Positions 50,089-58,954 of a stretch of DNA of 64,000 bases are shown in pieces. The stretch lies in contig NZ_CP090974.1 in the NCBI RefSeq assembly GCF_021513195.1, positions 3,670,001 through 3,734,000 on the forward strand. Direction: 5' to 3'. The stretch's first letter is position 1, and the number at the start of each line of letters is the position of its first letter. Origin of the DNA: Shewanella sp. OMA3-2. Its GTDB lineage: Bacteria; Pseudomonadota; Gammaproteobacteria; Enterobacterales; Shewanellaceae. Below the pieces are notes generated by a model. That model was given only the letters and a program-made list of their open reading frames with translations, was not told the DNA's origin and did no database searches. The position numbers and the translations under genes were made by a program.

Positions 50089-51776
50089 ATGGACGATACT
50101 AAACGCCCACTCTATCTTCCTTTTGCTGGCCCAGCCATTCTTGAATCTCCGCTGTTAAATAAAGGCACTGCGTTTACCGAAGATGAACGTATTTCATTTA
50201 ACCTTGAAGGCTTATTGCCTTGGGTAATTGAAACCATTGATGAGCAGGTCGCGCGCGCATATCAGCAGTTTACTAACTTCACTAATGACCTAGATAAACA
50301 CATTTATCTGCGCAATATTCAAGACACCAACGAAACGTTATTTTATTCATTGGTGCGTAGCAACATCAGTGAAATGATGCCGATTATTTACACCCCAACA
50401 GTAGGATTAGCCTGCGAGCGTTTTTCAAAAAACTATCGCCGTAATCGTGGGTTGTTTATCTCGTACGAGAACAAAGATCGTATCGACGATATCTTGAATA
50501 ACTCAACTCGCCATAAAGTCAAAGTCATTGTTGTCACTGATGGTGAGCGTATTTTAGGGTTGGGCGACCAAGGTATTGGCGGCATGGGCATTCCTATTGG
50601 TAAGCTATCACTTTACACCAGTTGTGGTGGTATTAGCCCCGCATATTGTCTTGCGGTTACATTAGATGTGGGAACAGATAACCCACAACTACTGGATGAC
50701 CCTATGTACATGGGTTGGCGCCACCAGCGCATTGGTGGTGATGACTATAAAGACTTTGTTGAAGCCTTTATGCAAGCGGTTAACCGTCGCTGGCCTGATG
50801 CATTAATTCAATTTGAAGATTTTGCTCAGAAAAACGCCATGCCTTTGCTGGAGCGTTATAAAGACCAATACTGTTGTTTTAATGATGATATTCAAGGTAC
50901 GGCCGCGGTGACAGTGGGGTCGTTATTAGCTGCCAGTAAAGCCGCTAATACCACACTTAGCCAACAGCGTATTGTGTTTCTAGGTGCGGGTAGTGCAGGT
51001 TGCGGTATCGCTGAAGCGATTATTGCCCAAATGGTATCAGAAGGTATTACTGACGCGCAGGCTCGCGCTCAAGTCTTTATGGTGGACCGTTGGGGTTTGT
51101 TGCTAGACAACATGCCTAATCTATTACCTTTCCAAAGTAACTTGGCGCAAAAAACCACTCTAGTTGAGCAATGGGACAATTACAGCGACAACGTGTCATT
51201 ACTTAATGTGGTTAATAACGCCAAACCGACTGTATTAATTGGCGTATCGGGTGCTCCAGGGTTATTCACTGAAGATGTGATTAAAGCCATGCATAGCCAT
51301 TGCCCACGCCCGATAGTCTTTCCATTATCTAACCCAACTAGTCGGGTTGAAGCGACTCCAAAAGATATTTTAAACTGGACATCAGGCCAAGCGCTTGTGG
51401 CTACAGGTAGCCCTTTTGAGCCAGTAGTGGTCAATGGTGAAACCTTTGAAATAGCCCAATGTAATAACAGCTTTATTTTCCGGGTATTGGTCTTGGGGTA
51501 TTATCTTGTGGTGCTACCCGTGTATCCGATGAAATGCTGATGGCCTCTAGCCGTGCATTGTCAGAATGCTCGCCACTGGGCACTACGGGTGAAGGTTCGC
51601 TATTACCTAAACTTGAAGACATTCATAAAGTGAGTAAGTACATTGCGTTTGCCGTGGCTAAAGTCGCTATTGAACAAGGTTTAGCCCTACCTTGTACTGA
51701 TGAGTTGCTGCAACAAGCCATTGATAATAACTTCTGGGAACCTGAGTATCGCCGTTATCGTCGTACGGCGTTCTAA
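50089..51776 (+). CDS. maeA: NAD-dependent malic enzyme MaeA, frame interrupted once
   Basis: MaeA oxidatively decarboxylates malate to pyruvate with NAD. The start [20 protein letters not shown] at 50089 fits E. coli SfcA better than the upstream ATG at 50035. Motifs seen are [54 protein letters not shown] and [13 protein letters not shown]. Near the end the frame shifts at 51480-51484: CCGGG in place of CCCGGG turns the expected IFPGIGLG into IFRVLVLG. Restoring one C rejoins the tail and gives 562 residues, a normal length. A sequence error is likely. Confidence 0.93.
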
Positions 51777-51823
51777 ACGGTACCAGCTATTTATCACTAG
51801 AAATGCGCTTAATCGCTAAAAAC

Positions 51824-51854
51824 AAAAATCCCAGCTATCAAGGCTGGGATTTTT
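51824..51854 (+). terminator. Rho-independent terminator after maeA
   Basis: A perfect 12-bp stem (51824-51835 with 51843-51854) has a T-rich 3' side. The A-rich 5' side could also serve the convergent - strand gene. Confidence 0.9.
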
Positions 51855-51906
51855 ACTTTATCAGGTTGTTGAAGCAATAGACTGACAAACTCAATCTAAT
51901 TATCCC

Positions 51907-52335
51907 CTAGTCAGCCATAACCTTTTTGAAGCTATTAAGCATAATTCTATCTGTACGCGCTTTTTTTAACTTGCGTAAACATTCTTTTAACGACTGCTCT
52001 GCTAAACGGCCAAAAATACCATCGTACTCGTTATTATTCATCTCTTCTTCCGTGTCATTGGCATCAGCAATTTCTTGCGCAACACGGCTCAACTGCATCC
52101 AAGCATTAGCAATATAAAAACCATGAAATTCAGCCTGCGAAATAAGCTTTTGAGCACTGGCTGGCAGTTTGTCCCAAGCATGACTAAAGGCTTTGGCTTT
52201 ATCGGCAAACAGCTCTTCAAATAAACCATCATAAGCTTCAATTAAACTGTCAGGCAGTTGGTCCATAGGTAGCACTTTGTTTGCTACGTTATAAGATACT
52301 TTTGTCGCGATACCTCTATAGGTTTGTTCAACCAT
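51907..52335 (-). CDS. Conserved hypothetical protein, possibly DUF3069
   Basis: This 142-residue soluble, mostly helical protein reads QTYRGIATKVSYNVANKVLP at the start and SLKECLRKLKKARTDRIM near the end. It recalls DUF3069 proteins of Shewanella and Vibrio, but only from memory. There is no signal peptide, and the middle is acidic (DANDTEEEMNNNEYD). It converges with maeA. The function is unknown. Confidence 0.65.
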   Translation of the reverse strand: MVEQTYRGIATKVSYNVANKVLPMDQLPDSLIEAYDGLFEELFADKAKAFSHAWDKLPASAQKLISQAEFHGFYIANAWMQLSRVAQEIADANDTEEEMNNNEYDGIFGRLAEQSLKECLRKLKKARTDRIMLNSFKKVMAD

Positions 52336-52395
52336 GATTACACCTTATCTTCATCAATACTAATATTTGAGTTTGAGCTTGAGTTAGCGTTTGAA

Positions 52396-52938
52396 TTAGA
52401 AACGCCCACTAATAAACACACCATAAGTGCCATTATAAGCCAGTGGAACCACACTAATGTTTTCATAGGGATCAGTAAAATACCAACCCGCTATAATACC
52501 AATTGCCGCCCCAGCAAGCACATCTTCAACATGATGTTTATCGCTGGCAACACGAGTATAAGCAACGTATGAAGCAACCACATAGGACGGCACACCATAC
52601 TCCCAACCATAACGTTGATTAATAAACGTTGCCGCGGCAAAGGTGTCCGCCGAATGTCCAGACGGAAATGAGTCATCGCCGCTGCCATCCGGTCTTTGCT
52701 TATCAACGCCTAACTTTAGCGCTTCAACCACTATACGGCTTGAAATACCCGCTTTAGCTAACTGCCAAGCCCCTTGATAGTCATCTTCGACTATTAATGC
52801 CGAAGCGAATGCAACCGCAGGTAAAGCAAGGTGTAACACATCTCCAGAAGTTTCAAGATCATCTTTAGCTTGGCTAGGTAAAGACACAATCAATAGCAAT
52901 ATTGACAGCATTATAGGTCTAATGGCTCTTATACTCAT
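52396..52938 (-). CDS. PAP2-family phosphatase, exported
   Basis: The 180-residue protein has a signal peptide (LSILLLIVSLPSQA) and the three PAP2 acid-phosphatase motifs: KLGVDKQRP, SFPSGHSADTF and RVASDKHHVEDVL. The last holds the nucleophilic histidine. Family members remove phosphate from lipid phosphates such as undecaprenyl pyrophosphate or phosphatidate. At 180 residues it is short and has few membrane spans, so the active site is probably periplasmic. Confidence 0.88.
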   Translation of the reverse strand: MSIRAIRPIMLSILLLIVSLPSQAKDDLETSGDVLHLALPAVAFASALIVEDDYQGAWQLAKAGISSRIVVEALKLGVDKQRPDGSGDDSFPSGHSADTFAAATFINQRYGWEYGVPSYVVASYVAYTRVASDKHHVEDVLAGAAIGIIAGWYFTDPYENISVVPLAYNGTYGVFISGRF

Positions 52939-53153
52939 ACTGACTCCCTTATAAACTCACAAAAGCGATAATCGCGACGTTATACGCTGCAAGGCGTCAT
53001 AATGCAAATACTGTTATAGTTGGAAATAATAACCAAAGAGCATGTTATATATTTGTTATTTAAATCTATAAGCGACTATAATTGCCCCAATACAGGAACA
53101 ATAAACATCAAAGTATTATTGTTGCAAATAACAAAAATAAGTGACCTGTTATC

Positions 53154-55036
53154 TTGAATAAAAAACTTAATATACTGTTAAATATTACTATTTTATCAAT
53201 AGTAAGCCTTTTTCAGCCCCATCTCTATCTGAGTACTATGATAATGCTCGGGCGGATGCTATTTATCAAAAATTTGAGCTCGCAGATTATAAAGATCAGC
53301 AAGAAGCCGATGCTCTAGTTAAAGAATATAAACAGATTATTGCTAGCGATGATGAGGTACGCCAAAAGCTCCTCGTCCGTTTAACCTGTTGGCAACACCC
53401 GTCTGAAACTGATGAACAGCTGGCTCAAGTGATTGAATACACAAAACAACAATTACTGATTTATTCAGAACCTTACCCTTCAGAAATTCATACTGACTTA
53501 CTATTATGCCTAGGCTATCAAAAGCAATTAGCTGGACAAACCGAAGAGGCATTTACCGATATTTCATCGGCAATTAATAGTGCATATGAACTAGAGAGCC
53601 CAAGATTAATCGCTGACGGGCGCAGTATTCGCGGCTCTTTGATGTCTTACCAAGGTAACTACAACGCAGCTTTAGAAGATTTAATTACTGCACAACATCT
53701 TTATGAAAAATTAAACCTTACTTACTGGGCTAATCAAACTTTAAATGAAATTGCCACCAGTTATCGCCGCTTTGGTGATTCAGAAACCGCACTAAAATAT
53801 CAAATAAAATTAGAGAAAATGTATATAGAATCTGGTCGGCTGTTTGAAGCAGACATAGTTAACGTACAAATCGCATTTTCATTAGAAGCATTGGGGAAAA
53901 TTAATGAGTCCACTGAGCGCTTTTATAAATCGCTAAAATACTGGGAATCAAAACAAGAAAAAGTGCCCGCTGCTGACGCCAAAGTTAATATTGCCGGCAA
54001 TCTTATTCAACAAGGCCAAATCGATAAAGCGCTCACCTTACTAAAACAAGCTGAGCCTGATATTCCAGATAAACATGAAGGCCCTCATAGCTTTATGAGT
54101 TTGTATTTTGCTCAAGTTTATTTAGCAAAAAATGAGTTAGACAAAGCTATAAAGTACAGTAATCAAGCCTCGATTGATTTTAACCGCGGCGCAAATAAAC
54201 GCGGAGAAGCCCAAAATTTGCGCTTATTAAATGATATTTACCTTGCCAAAGGTGATGTGACAAACGCCCACAAAGCCTTAACAGCCTTTATCGATATGCA
54301 TTTAATACTAGACAAACAAATAATGTCAGATAGAAATGCTGAAATGCAAACCCGATTTAATACCGACAAAGTGCACAATGAAAATCAGCTATTACTTAAA
54401 GCAGCAAACGACAAAGAGTTACAGCTACAAATAATGCAACGTAATGAAACATTGCAAGTGGTGATTATCACCTTAGTGGCTATTATCTTGCTCATAGTGT
54501 CAGTTTTTGCTTATAAACAGGTTAAACGTAAACGCAGATATCAAACCTTAGCCTTAACCGATGAACTAACCGGACTGTCTAACCGCCGCGATACCTATTA
54601 TCAAGGTGGTAATTTTATTAAACAAGCCAGACAAAGCGGTAAACCTTTTTCTGTTATCTCATTTGATGCTGATCGCTTTAAACAAGTAAACGATACCTTA
54701 GGCCATGATATTGGCGACAAAGTATTAGTTAAATTAGCGGCATTAACCATGGGGATGATGCGAGAGAATGATGTAGTCGGCCGTGTCGGTGGTGAAGAGT
54801 TTTTAGTACTATTACCTAATATTTCCAACACAATTGCTCAAGAAATTGCCCAACGCTTAATTGACTGTATTGCTAATTATGATTGGAGCTTAATATCACC
54901 TGAGTTACACCAAACTGTGAGCGCTGGTGTCACAAGCTTAACCAATGAAACAGAATTATCGCCATTACTGCTTAAAGCTGATCACGCACTTTACAGGGCC
55001 AAAGCCGATGGTAGAAATTGCGTTAGAAACGCATAG
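53154..55036 (+). CDS. Diguanylate cyclase with TPR sensor, frame interrupted near the N-terminus
   Basis: The C-terminal GGDEF domain is intact: LTDELTGLSNRRDTYY, SFDADRFKQVNDTLGHDIGD and the active motif GGEEF (RVGGEEFLVLLP). It is preceded by a membrane helix (VVIITLVAIILLIVSVFAY) and about 400 residues of TPR-like helices in the periplasm. The longest frame starts at a GTG at 53429, but sequence in that frame continues upstream to about 53205. A signal peptide from a TTG at 53154 (NKKLNILLNITILSIVSLF) lies in another frame. One T missing from the run at 53209-53213 explains this. The product would make c-di-GMP. Confidence 0.85.
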
Positions 55037-55192
55037 CTTTAATCTGGGATAATTACGACGGCAAAAGAATGGATTAATTCAATCGCATCATTGGTGAGTT
55101 GATGAGTTGATGATTGAGGCCCTTGCTCATTGGCGCCTCATCTTCAGTTACTATTATCACTGGCTTATGCACCACTGAGTAAAACATTAACT

Positions 55193-55395
55193 ACCTCCAC
55201 TCGGGTTAAGAGATGGGCTCAATAAGCTGAACTCAATAGATTTAGCTTATTTTGTAGCAAACTTGCCATTTGTGTTGAAAACAAAGCACATTAGCACGTC
55301 AATAGCTGACCTATTGCACGTACTAATGTGAAAAAATAACGCTGTTAGTAAGGCAAAGGGCTGTTTGGTAAGCGTTTATTATCCCGAGCTGAGGT
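55193..55395. mobile_element. MITE-like intergenic repeat, copy B
   Basis: This roughly 203-bp element has 13-bp terminal inverted repeats matching at 11 positions (left ACCTCCACTCGGG; right end read inward ACCTCAGCTCGGG). It is highly similar to copy A at 29391-29595 over its whole length. It lies in a 524-bp gap between the GGDEF gene and queG; the rest of that gap shows nothing recognisable. Confidence 0.78.
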
Positions 55396-55560
55396 TAACG
55401 ACAAAGCAAAGTTGCTAATAGTCCATAGACATCGCAGCCACTCTTCACAAATGCCCTATCAACTTAAAATAAAGCCGGACTTTATCGACGAAAAAGTCTA
55501 TAGCCCATTACAGATAGCGTATAATCAACAACAAAATTAACTCACCACTAACGATTTACC

Positions 55561-56778
55561 ATGCCAGAGTCTATTGAGCCACTTAATACTGAAATGCCTC
55601 GCACTGTATTAAGTGCAAACCAACTAGCTGAGCTTGCCCAAGAAATTAAGCAATGGGGTAAAGCATTAGGTTTCGCACATATTGGTATCACAGATGTCGA
55701 CTTATCAGCAAATGAAGCCGATTTACAAGCATGGTTAGATAAAGGTTACCACGGTGACATGGGTTATATGGCTAATCACGGCATGATGCGTGCAAGGCCA
55801 GCAGAACTTCACCCTGGCTGTATTAGAGTGATTAGCGCACGCATGGATTATCTGCCACCCGATGCTGGGTTCGCCAGTAACTTAACCGACCCCAATTTAG
55901 CTTACATATCACGTTACGCTGGCGGGCGAGACTATCATAAATTAATGCGACAACGGCTAAAACAGCTTGGCGAAAAAATAGCATCGCACTGTCAAAGTCT
56001 TGAGTTTAATGACACCGACTTTCGCCCTTTTGTCGACTCAGCACCTATTTTAGAAAGATCTTTAGCAGAAAAAGCAGGTTTAGGCTGGACAGGCAAACAC
56101 TCGCTGATTTTACATCCTGATGCAGGTAGCTGGTTTTTTCTCGGTGAATTATTAATTAATTTGCCCCTGCCAACCGACACCCCTATCGCTGAAGGATGCA
56201 ACACCTGTGTAGCCTGTATAAAATCATGCCCAACAGATGCCATTGTAGCCCCTTATGTTGTTGATGCTAGGCGTTGCATATCCTATCTCACCATAGAGTT
56301 ACAAACGGCTATACCCGAGGAATTTAGACCCTTAATTGGTAATCGAATTTATGGCTGCGACGACTGCCAACTCGTCTGCCCCGTCAATGCCAAAGCCCCG
56401 CTCACCCAAGAAACAGACTTTCATACCCGAGCAAAACTAATACAACCTGACTTGCTAAGTTTATTTGCCTGGTCAGAAAGTACATTTTTGTCAAATACCG
56501 AAGGCAGCGCCATCCGCCGTATTGGCCATAAACGCTGGTTACGTAACATAGCCGTCGCCCTAGGTAACGCCCCCGCAAGCGAAAATATTATTACTGCATT
56601 GACGCAAAAAGCACTAACAGATGAAGTAGATGCATTAGTCATTGAGCATATTGAATGGGCCATTACTCAGCAACAAGCAAAGCTAGCAGAGCAAGCAATC
56701 GCTATAATCGAACCGCTGAGCCGCAAAACCCAACGAGTTATCCGCAGTATTGAAAAAGGCCTACCACGGGATGCTTAG
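55561..56778 (+). CDS. queG: Epoxyqueuosine reductase QueG
   Basis: QueG reduces epoxyqueuosine to queuosine in the tRNA wobble position, the last step of Q synthesis, using cobalamin and two 4Fe-4S clusters. The cluster ligands are seen in CNTCVACIKSCPTDAI and CDDCQLVCPVNAKAP. The N-terminal cobalamin-binding part has LGFAHIGITDVDL and YLPP, and a HEAT-like C-terminal domain ends the protein. The length of 405 is slightly above E. coli QueG (379), partly through an extra N-terminal stretch; an ATG at 55597 is a possible alternative start. It is another B12-dependent enzyme in this window. Confidence 0.94.
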   Translation: MPESIEPLNTEMPRTVLSANQLAELAQEIKQWGKALGFAHIGITDVDLSANEADLQAWLDKGYHGDMGYMANHGMMRARPAELHPGCIRVISARMDYLPPDAGFASNLTDPNLAYISRYAGGRDYHKLMRQRLKQLGEKIASHCQSLEFNDTDFRPFVDSAPILERSLAEKAGLGWTGKHSLILHPDAGSWFFLGELLINLPLPTDTPIAEGCNTCVACIKSCPTDAIVAPYVVDARRCISYLTIELQTAIPEEFRPLIGNRIYGCDDCQLVCPVNAKAPLTQETDFHTRAKLIQPDLLSLFAWSESTFLSNTEGSAIRRIGHKRWLRNIAVALGNAPASENIITALTQKALTDEVDALVIEHIEWAITQQQAKLAEQAIAIIEPLSRKTQRVIRSIEKGLPRDA

Positions 56779-56989
56779 TTTAATCTGATTGGTGAATAAC
56801 GCTTCTCACGCAGCAATTAAATTACCTCACAAAATTTAACTCATCCGCATCTCACCGAGTCCATGTATTTCTAAAGCAAGCTTAAATCCGCCTTGTCGGC
56901 CGATGCGTGGAAAACAAGACCTGTAATGTTCATACTACTTTTCTGGTAGGCGAACAGATTATTGTTGTCTTCATGTAAATAAAACACAC

Positions 56990-57013
56990 AGGCGTCTGGA
57001 CGTCCAGAAGGTT
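56990..57013. promoter_or_regulatory. MetJ operator upstream of metR
   Basis: Adjacent met boxes AGGCGTCT and GGACGTCC match the AGACGTCT consensus in 7 and 6 of 8 positions. A weaker third box, AGAAGGTT, follows. The site is about 75 bp before the metR start. Confidence 0.72.
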
Positions 57014-57087
57014 ATCGTGCTAACCTGCTGTCAAGTAATCGAATTGATTTCATCGGTCAGTTGAGTAAGTTTCATGTGGAGTGAGCA

Positions 57088-58002
57088 ATGATAGAACTTA
57101 GACACCTTCGCACCTTAATGGCGTTAAAGGAAAGTGGTAGTTTAGCGGGTGCAGCTAAGAAACGTTTTGTAACTCAATCGGCTCTTTCTCACCAAATTAA
57201 AGAATTAGAAACCCGTATTAATTCATCTATTTTTGTACGCAAAAGTAAACCGCTTACCTTCACCCACGAAGGCGCTCGTTTACTTAATCTTGCTGAAGAA
57301 ATTTTGCCAAAGGTCATTGCGACAGAATCTGATTTGAAGCGTGGATTAGAAGGTGAAAATCAACAACTCAAACTAGGCATTGAATGTCACAGTTGTTTTA
57401 GATGGTTAATGCCGGTTATTGAAGCATTTAAGCAACACGCTCCAGATGCACAGATTGATATTTCAAGTCGTCATCTTTTTGATTCGCTTAATGCACTTGA
57501 AACTGGCGGGTTAGACATAGTGCTAACGTCTGATCCTGTTCCTGGACATACTTTGGCGTATCAGCACTTATTTGATTTTGAAGTTAAATTAGTGGTTGCC
57601 AATAATAATGCATTGTCGGCTCAGGCTTTTATTAGCCCTGCACATTTAGCCAAACAAACATTATTAACTTATCCAGTGCCGCTTACTCGTTTAGATATTT
57701 ACAAGCACTTTTTAGAGCCTGCCGGTGTAGAAATTGGCGAACAAAAGCAGTGTGATTTAACGTCAATGTTATTGCAAAGAGTAGCCTGTAATGATGGCGT
57801 TGCTGCGCTGCCCACATGGTCAATCAAAGAAAGCCAAGGCCTAAGCTTAACCGCAATACCATTAGGGCCTGAAGGCTTAAAGCGACCATTATTTGGTGCC
57901 TATAGACGTGATGCCACCAATGCTAATTTAATCCAGAAATGGTTAGAATTAGTGGCCCAGGAAGGTTTAGCATTGCAAAGGTCTAGCCTGAATCTGGCCT
58001 AA
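57088..58002 (+). CDS. metR: LysR-type regulator MetR
   Basis: This 304-residue LysR-family regulator starts MIELRHLRTLMALKESGSLA with an HTH QSALSHQIKELE. The effector domain has IECHSCFRWLMPVIE, DIVLTSDPVPG and TYPVPLTRLDIYKHFLEPAGV, which follow E. coli MetR. MetR activates metE, metH and related genes with homocysteine as co-effector. The MetJ operator upstream fits the known MetJ repression of metR. A GGAG site lies just before the ATG. Confidence 0.93.
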   Translation: MIELRHLRTLMALKESGSLAGAAKKRFVTQSALSHQIKELETRINSSIFVRKSKPLTFTHEGARLLNLAEEILPKVIATESDLKRGLEGENQQLKLGIECHSCFRWLMPVIEAFKQHAPDAQIDISSRHLFDSLNALETGGLDIVLTSDPVPGHTLAYQHLFDFEVKLVVANNNALSAQAFISPAHLAKQTLLTYPVPLTRLDIYKHFLEPAGVEIGEQKQCDLTSMLLQRVACNDGVAALPTWSIKESQGLSLTAIPLGPEGLKRPLFGAYRRDATNANLIQKWLELVAQEGLALQRSSLNLA

Positions 58003-58036
58003 TATGACCAAGATTAAGCGCAACTCAGGTCGAGCA

Positions 58037-58777
58037 CTATAGGGGGTTTATCAATAAACCTCTTTTAGACAGTATTCTTCGTAAAAGAAGCCCTGCGGAG
58101 TCTGGGTTTTTAGTTTGTTGTAAGTTGTGTGCAATCATGAACTCAACACGTAAATCATCATCTAGACCTAAAGACTCAAAGGCTTCAATTGAAAGCGTTT
58201 GCTGATGGCTGTCAAGTAACGACTTAATCACTCGCAGTGACACAGGTTTTTCTTGCTCGCTATTTAAGTAAGCAAAGGCGGTTAAGGCTATAACCTGACC
58301 AAATACGCTAAACAGTGCTAAGGTTTGCATTTCATCAGCATCAATTTTCAGGCCGCTATCCTTCTCGGTTTCCTGACGTAAAAGTGCAATGGAATCAACT
58401 GCAATTAACTCATTCAACTTCCAGTAACCCTGAATTAGTTTTTTATAAGGCTCTGCAAGACCATCTAAACGCTCTTTTAGATAAAACGAAAAAGCATAAC
58501 GGTAAATATTAACCTGACCAAGACGAATTAGCGCATCTTTAATACTGCGATTCTTAGTGGATATTATACCTGCCGATTGCGCTGTATTGCTGCGCATCAG
58601 TAAATGTCCTGCTAAGGCCGGATCATCTGACACTATATCAATCACAATTCTGATATCGGCTTCATTAATTAACGCTTTCTTTAGCGGAATAAGGATCCCG
58701 CGGCGGCCAATGACTTGATCTTCATTACCAATAATTGCCCTAACTTGAGTTAATACTCTTTGCTCAAGATCCGTCAT
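58037..58777 (-). CDS. HDOD-domain protein
   Basis: This 246-residue soluble protein is dominated by an HDOD domain: LKKALINEADIRIVIDIVSDDPALAGHLL, then SIKDALIRLGQVNIYRYAF. HDOD proteins are related to HD phosphohydrolases but usually lack the catalytic residues, and act in signalling or motility control. No output domain accompanies it here. It converges with metR, whose hairpin at 58045-58060 overlaps its last codons. Confidence 0.82.
   Translation of the reverse strand: MTDLEQRVLTQVRAIIGNEDQVIGRRGILIPLKKALINEADIRIVIDIVSDDPALAGHLLMRSNTAQSAGIISTKNRSIKDALIRLGQVNIYRYAFSFYLKERLDGLAEPYKKLIQGYWKLNELIAVDSIALLRQETEKDSGLKIDADEMQTLALFSVFGQVIALTAFAYLNSEQEKPVSLRVIKSLLDSHQQTLSIEAFESLGLDDDLRVEFMIAHNLQQTKNPDSAGLLLRRILSKRGLLINPL
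58045..58066 (+). terminator. Possible terminator after metR
   Basis: A 7-bp stem (58045-58051 with 58054-58060) is followed by CTCTTTT. It overlaps the end of the convergent HDOD gene. Confidence 0.45.
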
Positions 58778-58841
58778 ACCCCATTATCACCTTATTATTA
58801 AATCGAATTTTTTATTTAGGCTGTGAGCAAAACCATAGCAT

Positions 58842-58870
58842 AAAAAAGCCAACAAGGAACTTGTTGGCTT
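58842..58870 (-). terminator. Terminator of btuB
   Basis: An 11-bp perfect stem (58846-58856 with 58860-58870) is followed on the - strand by a T-run, about 85 bases past the btuB stop. Confidence 0.85.
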
Positions 58871-58894
58871 GATAAAGTATAGTCGCTTTATTAT

Positions 58895-58940
58895 TTAAAC
58901 CAATAGGACTTTAACCAATAGGATTTAAACCAATAGGACT
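58895..58940. repeat. Short tandem repeat downstream of btuB
   Basis: Three units of TTAAACCAATAGGACT type (16, 14 and 16 bp) lie between the btuB stop and its terminator. Confidence 0.8.
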
Positions 58941-58954
58941 TTAATCAGCAATAT

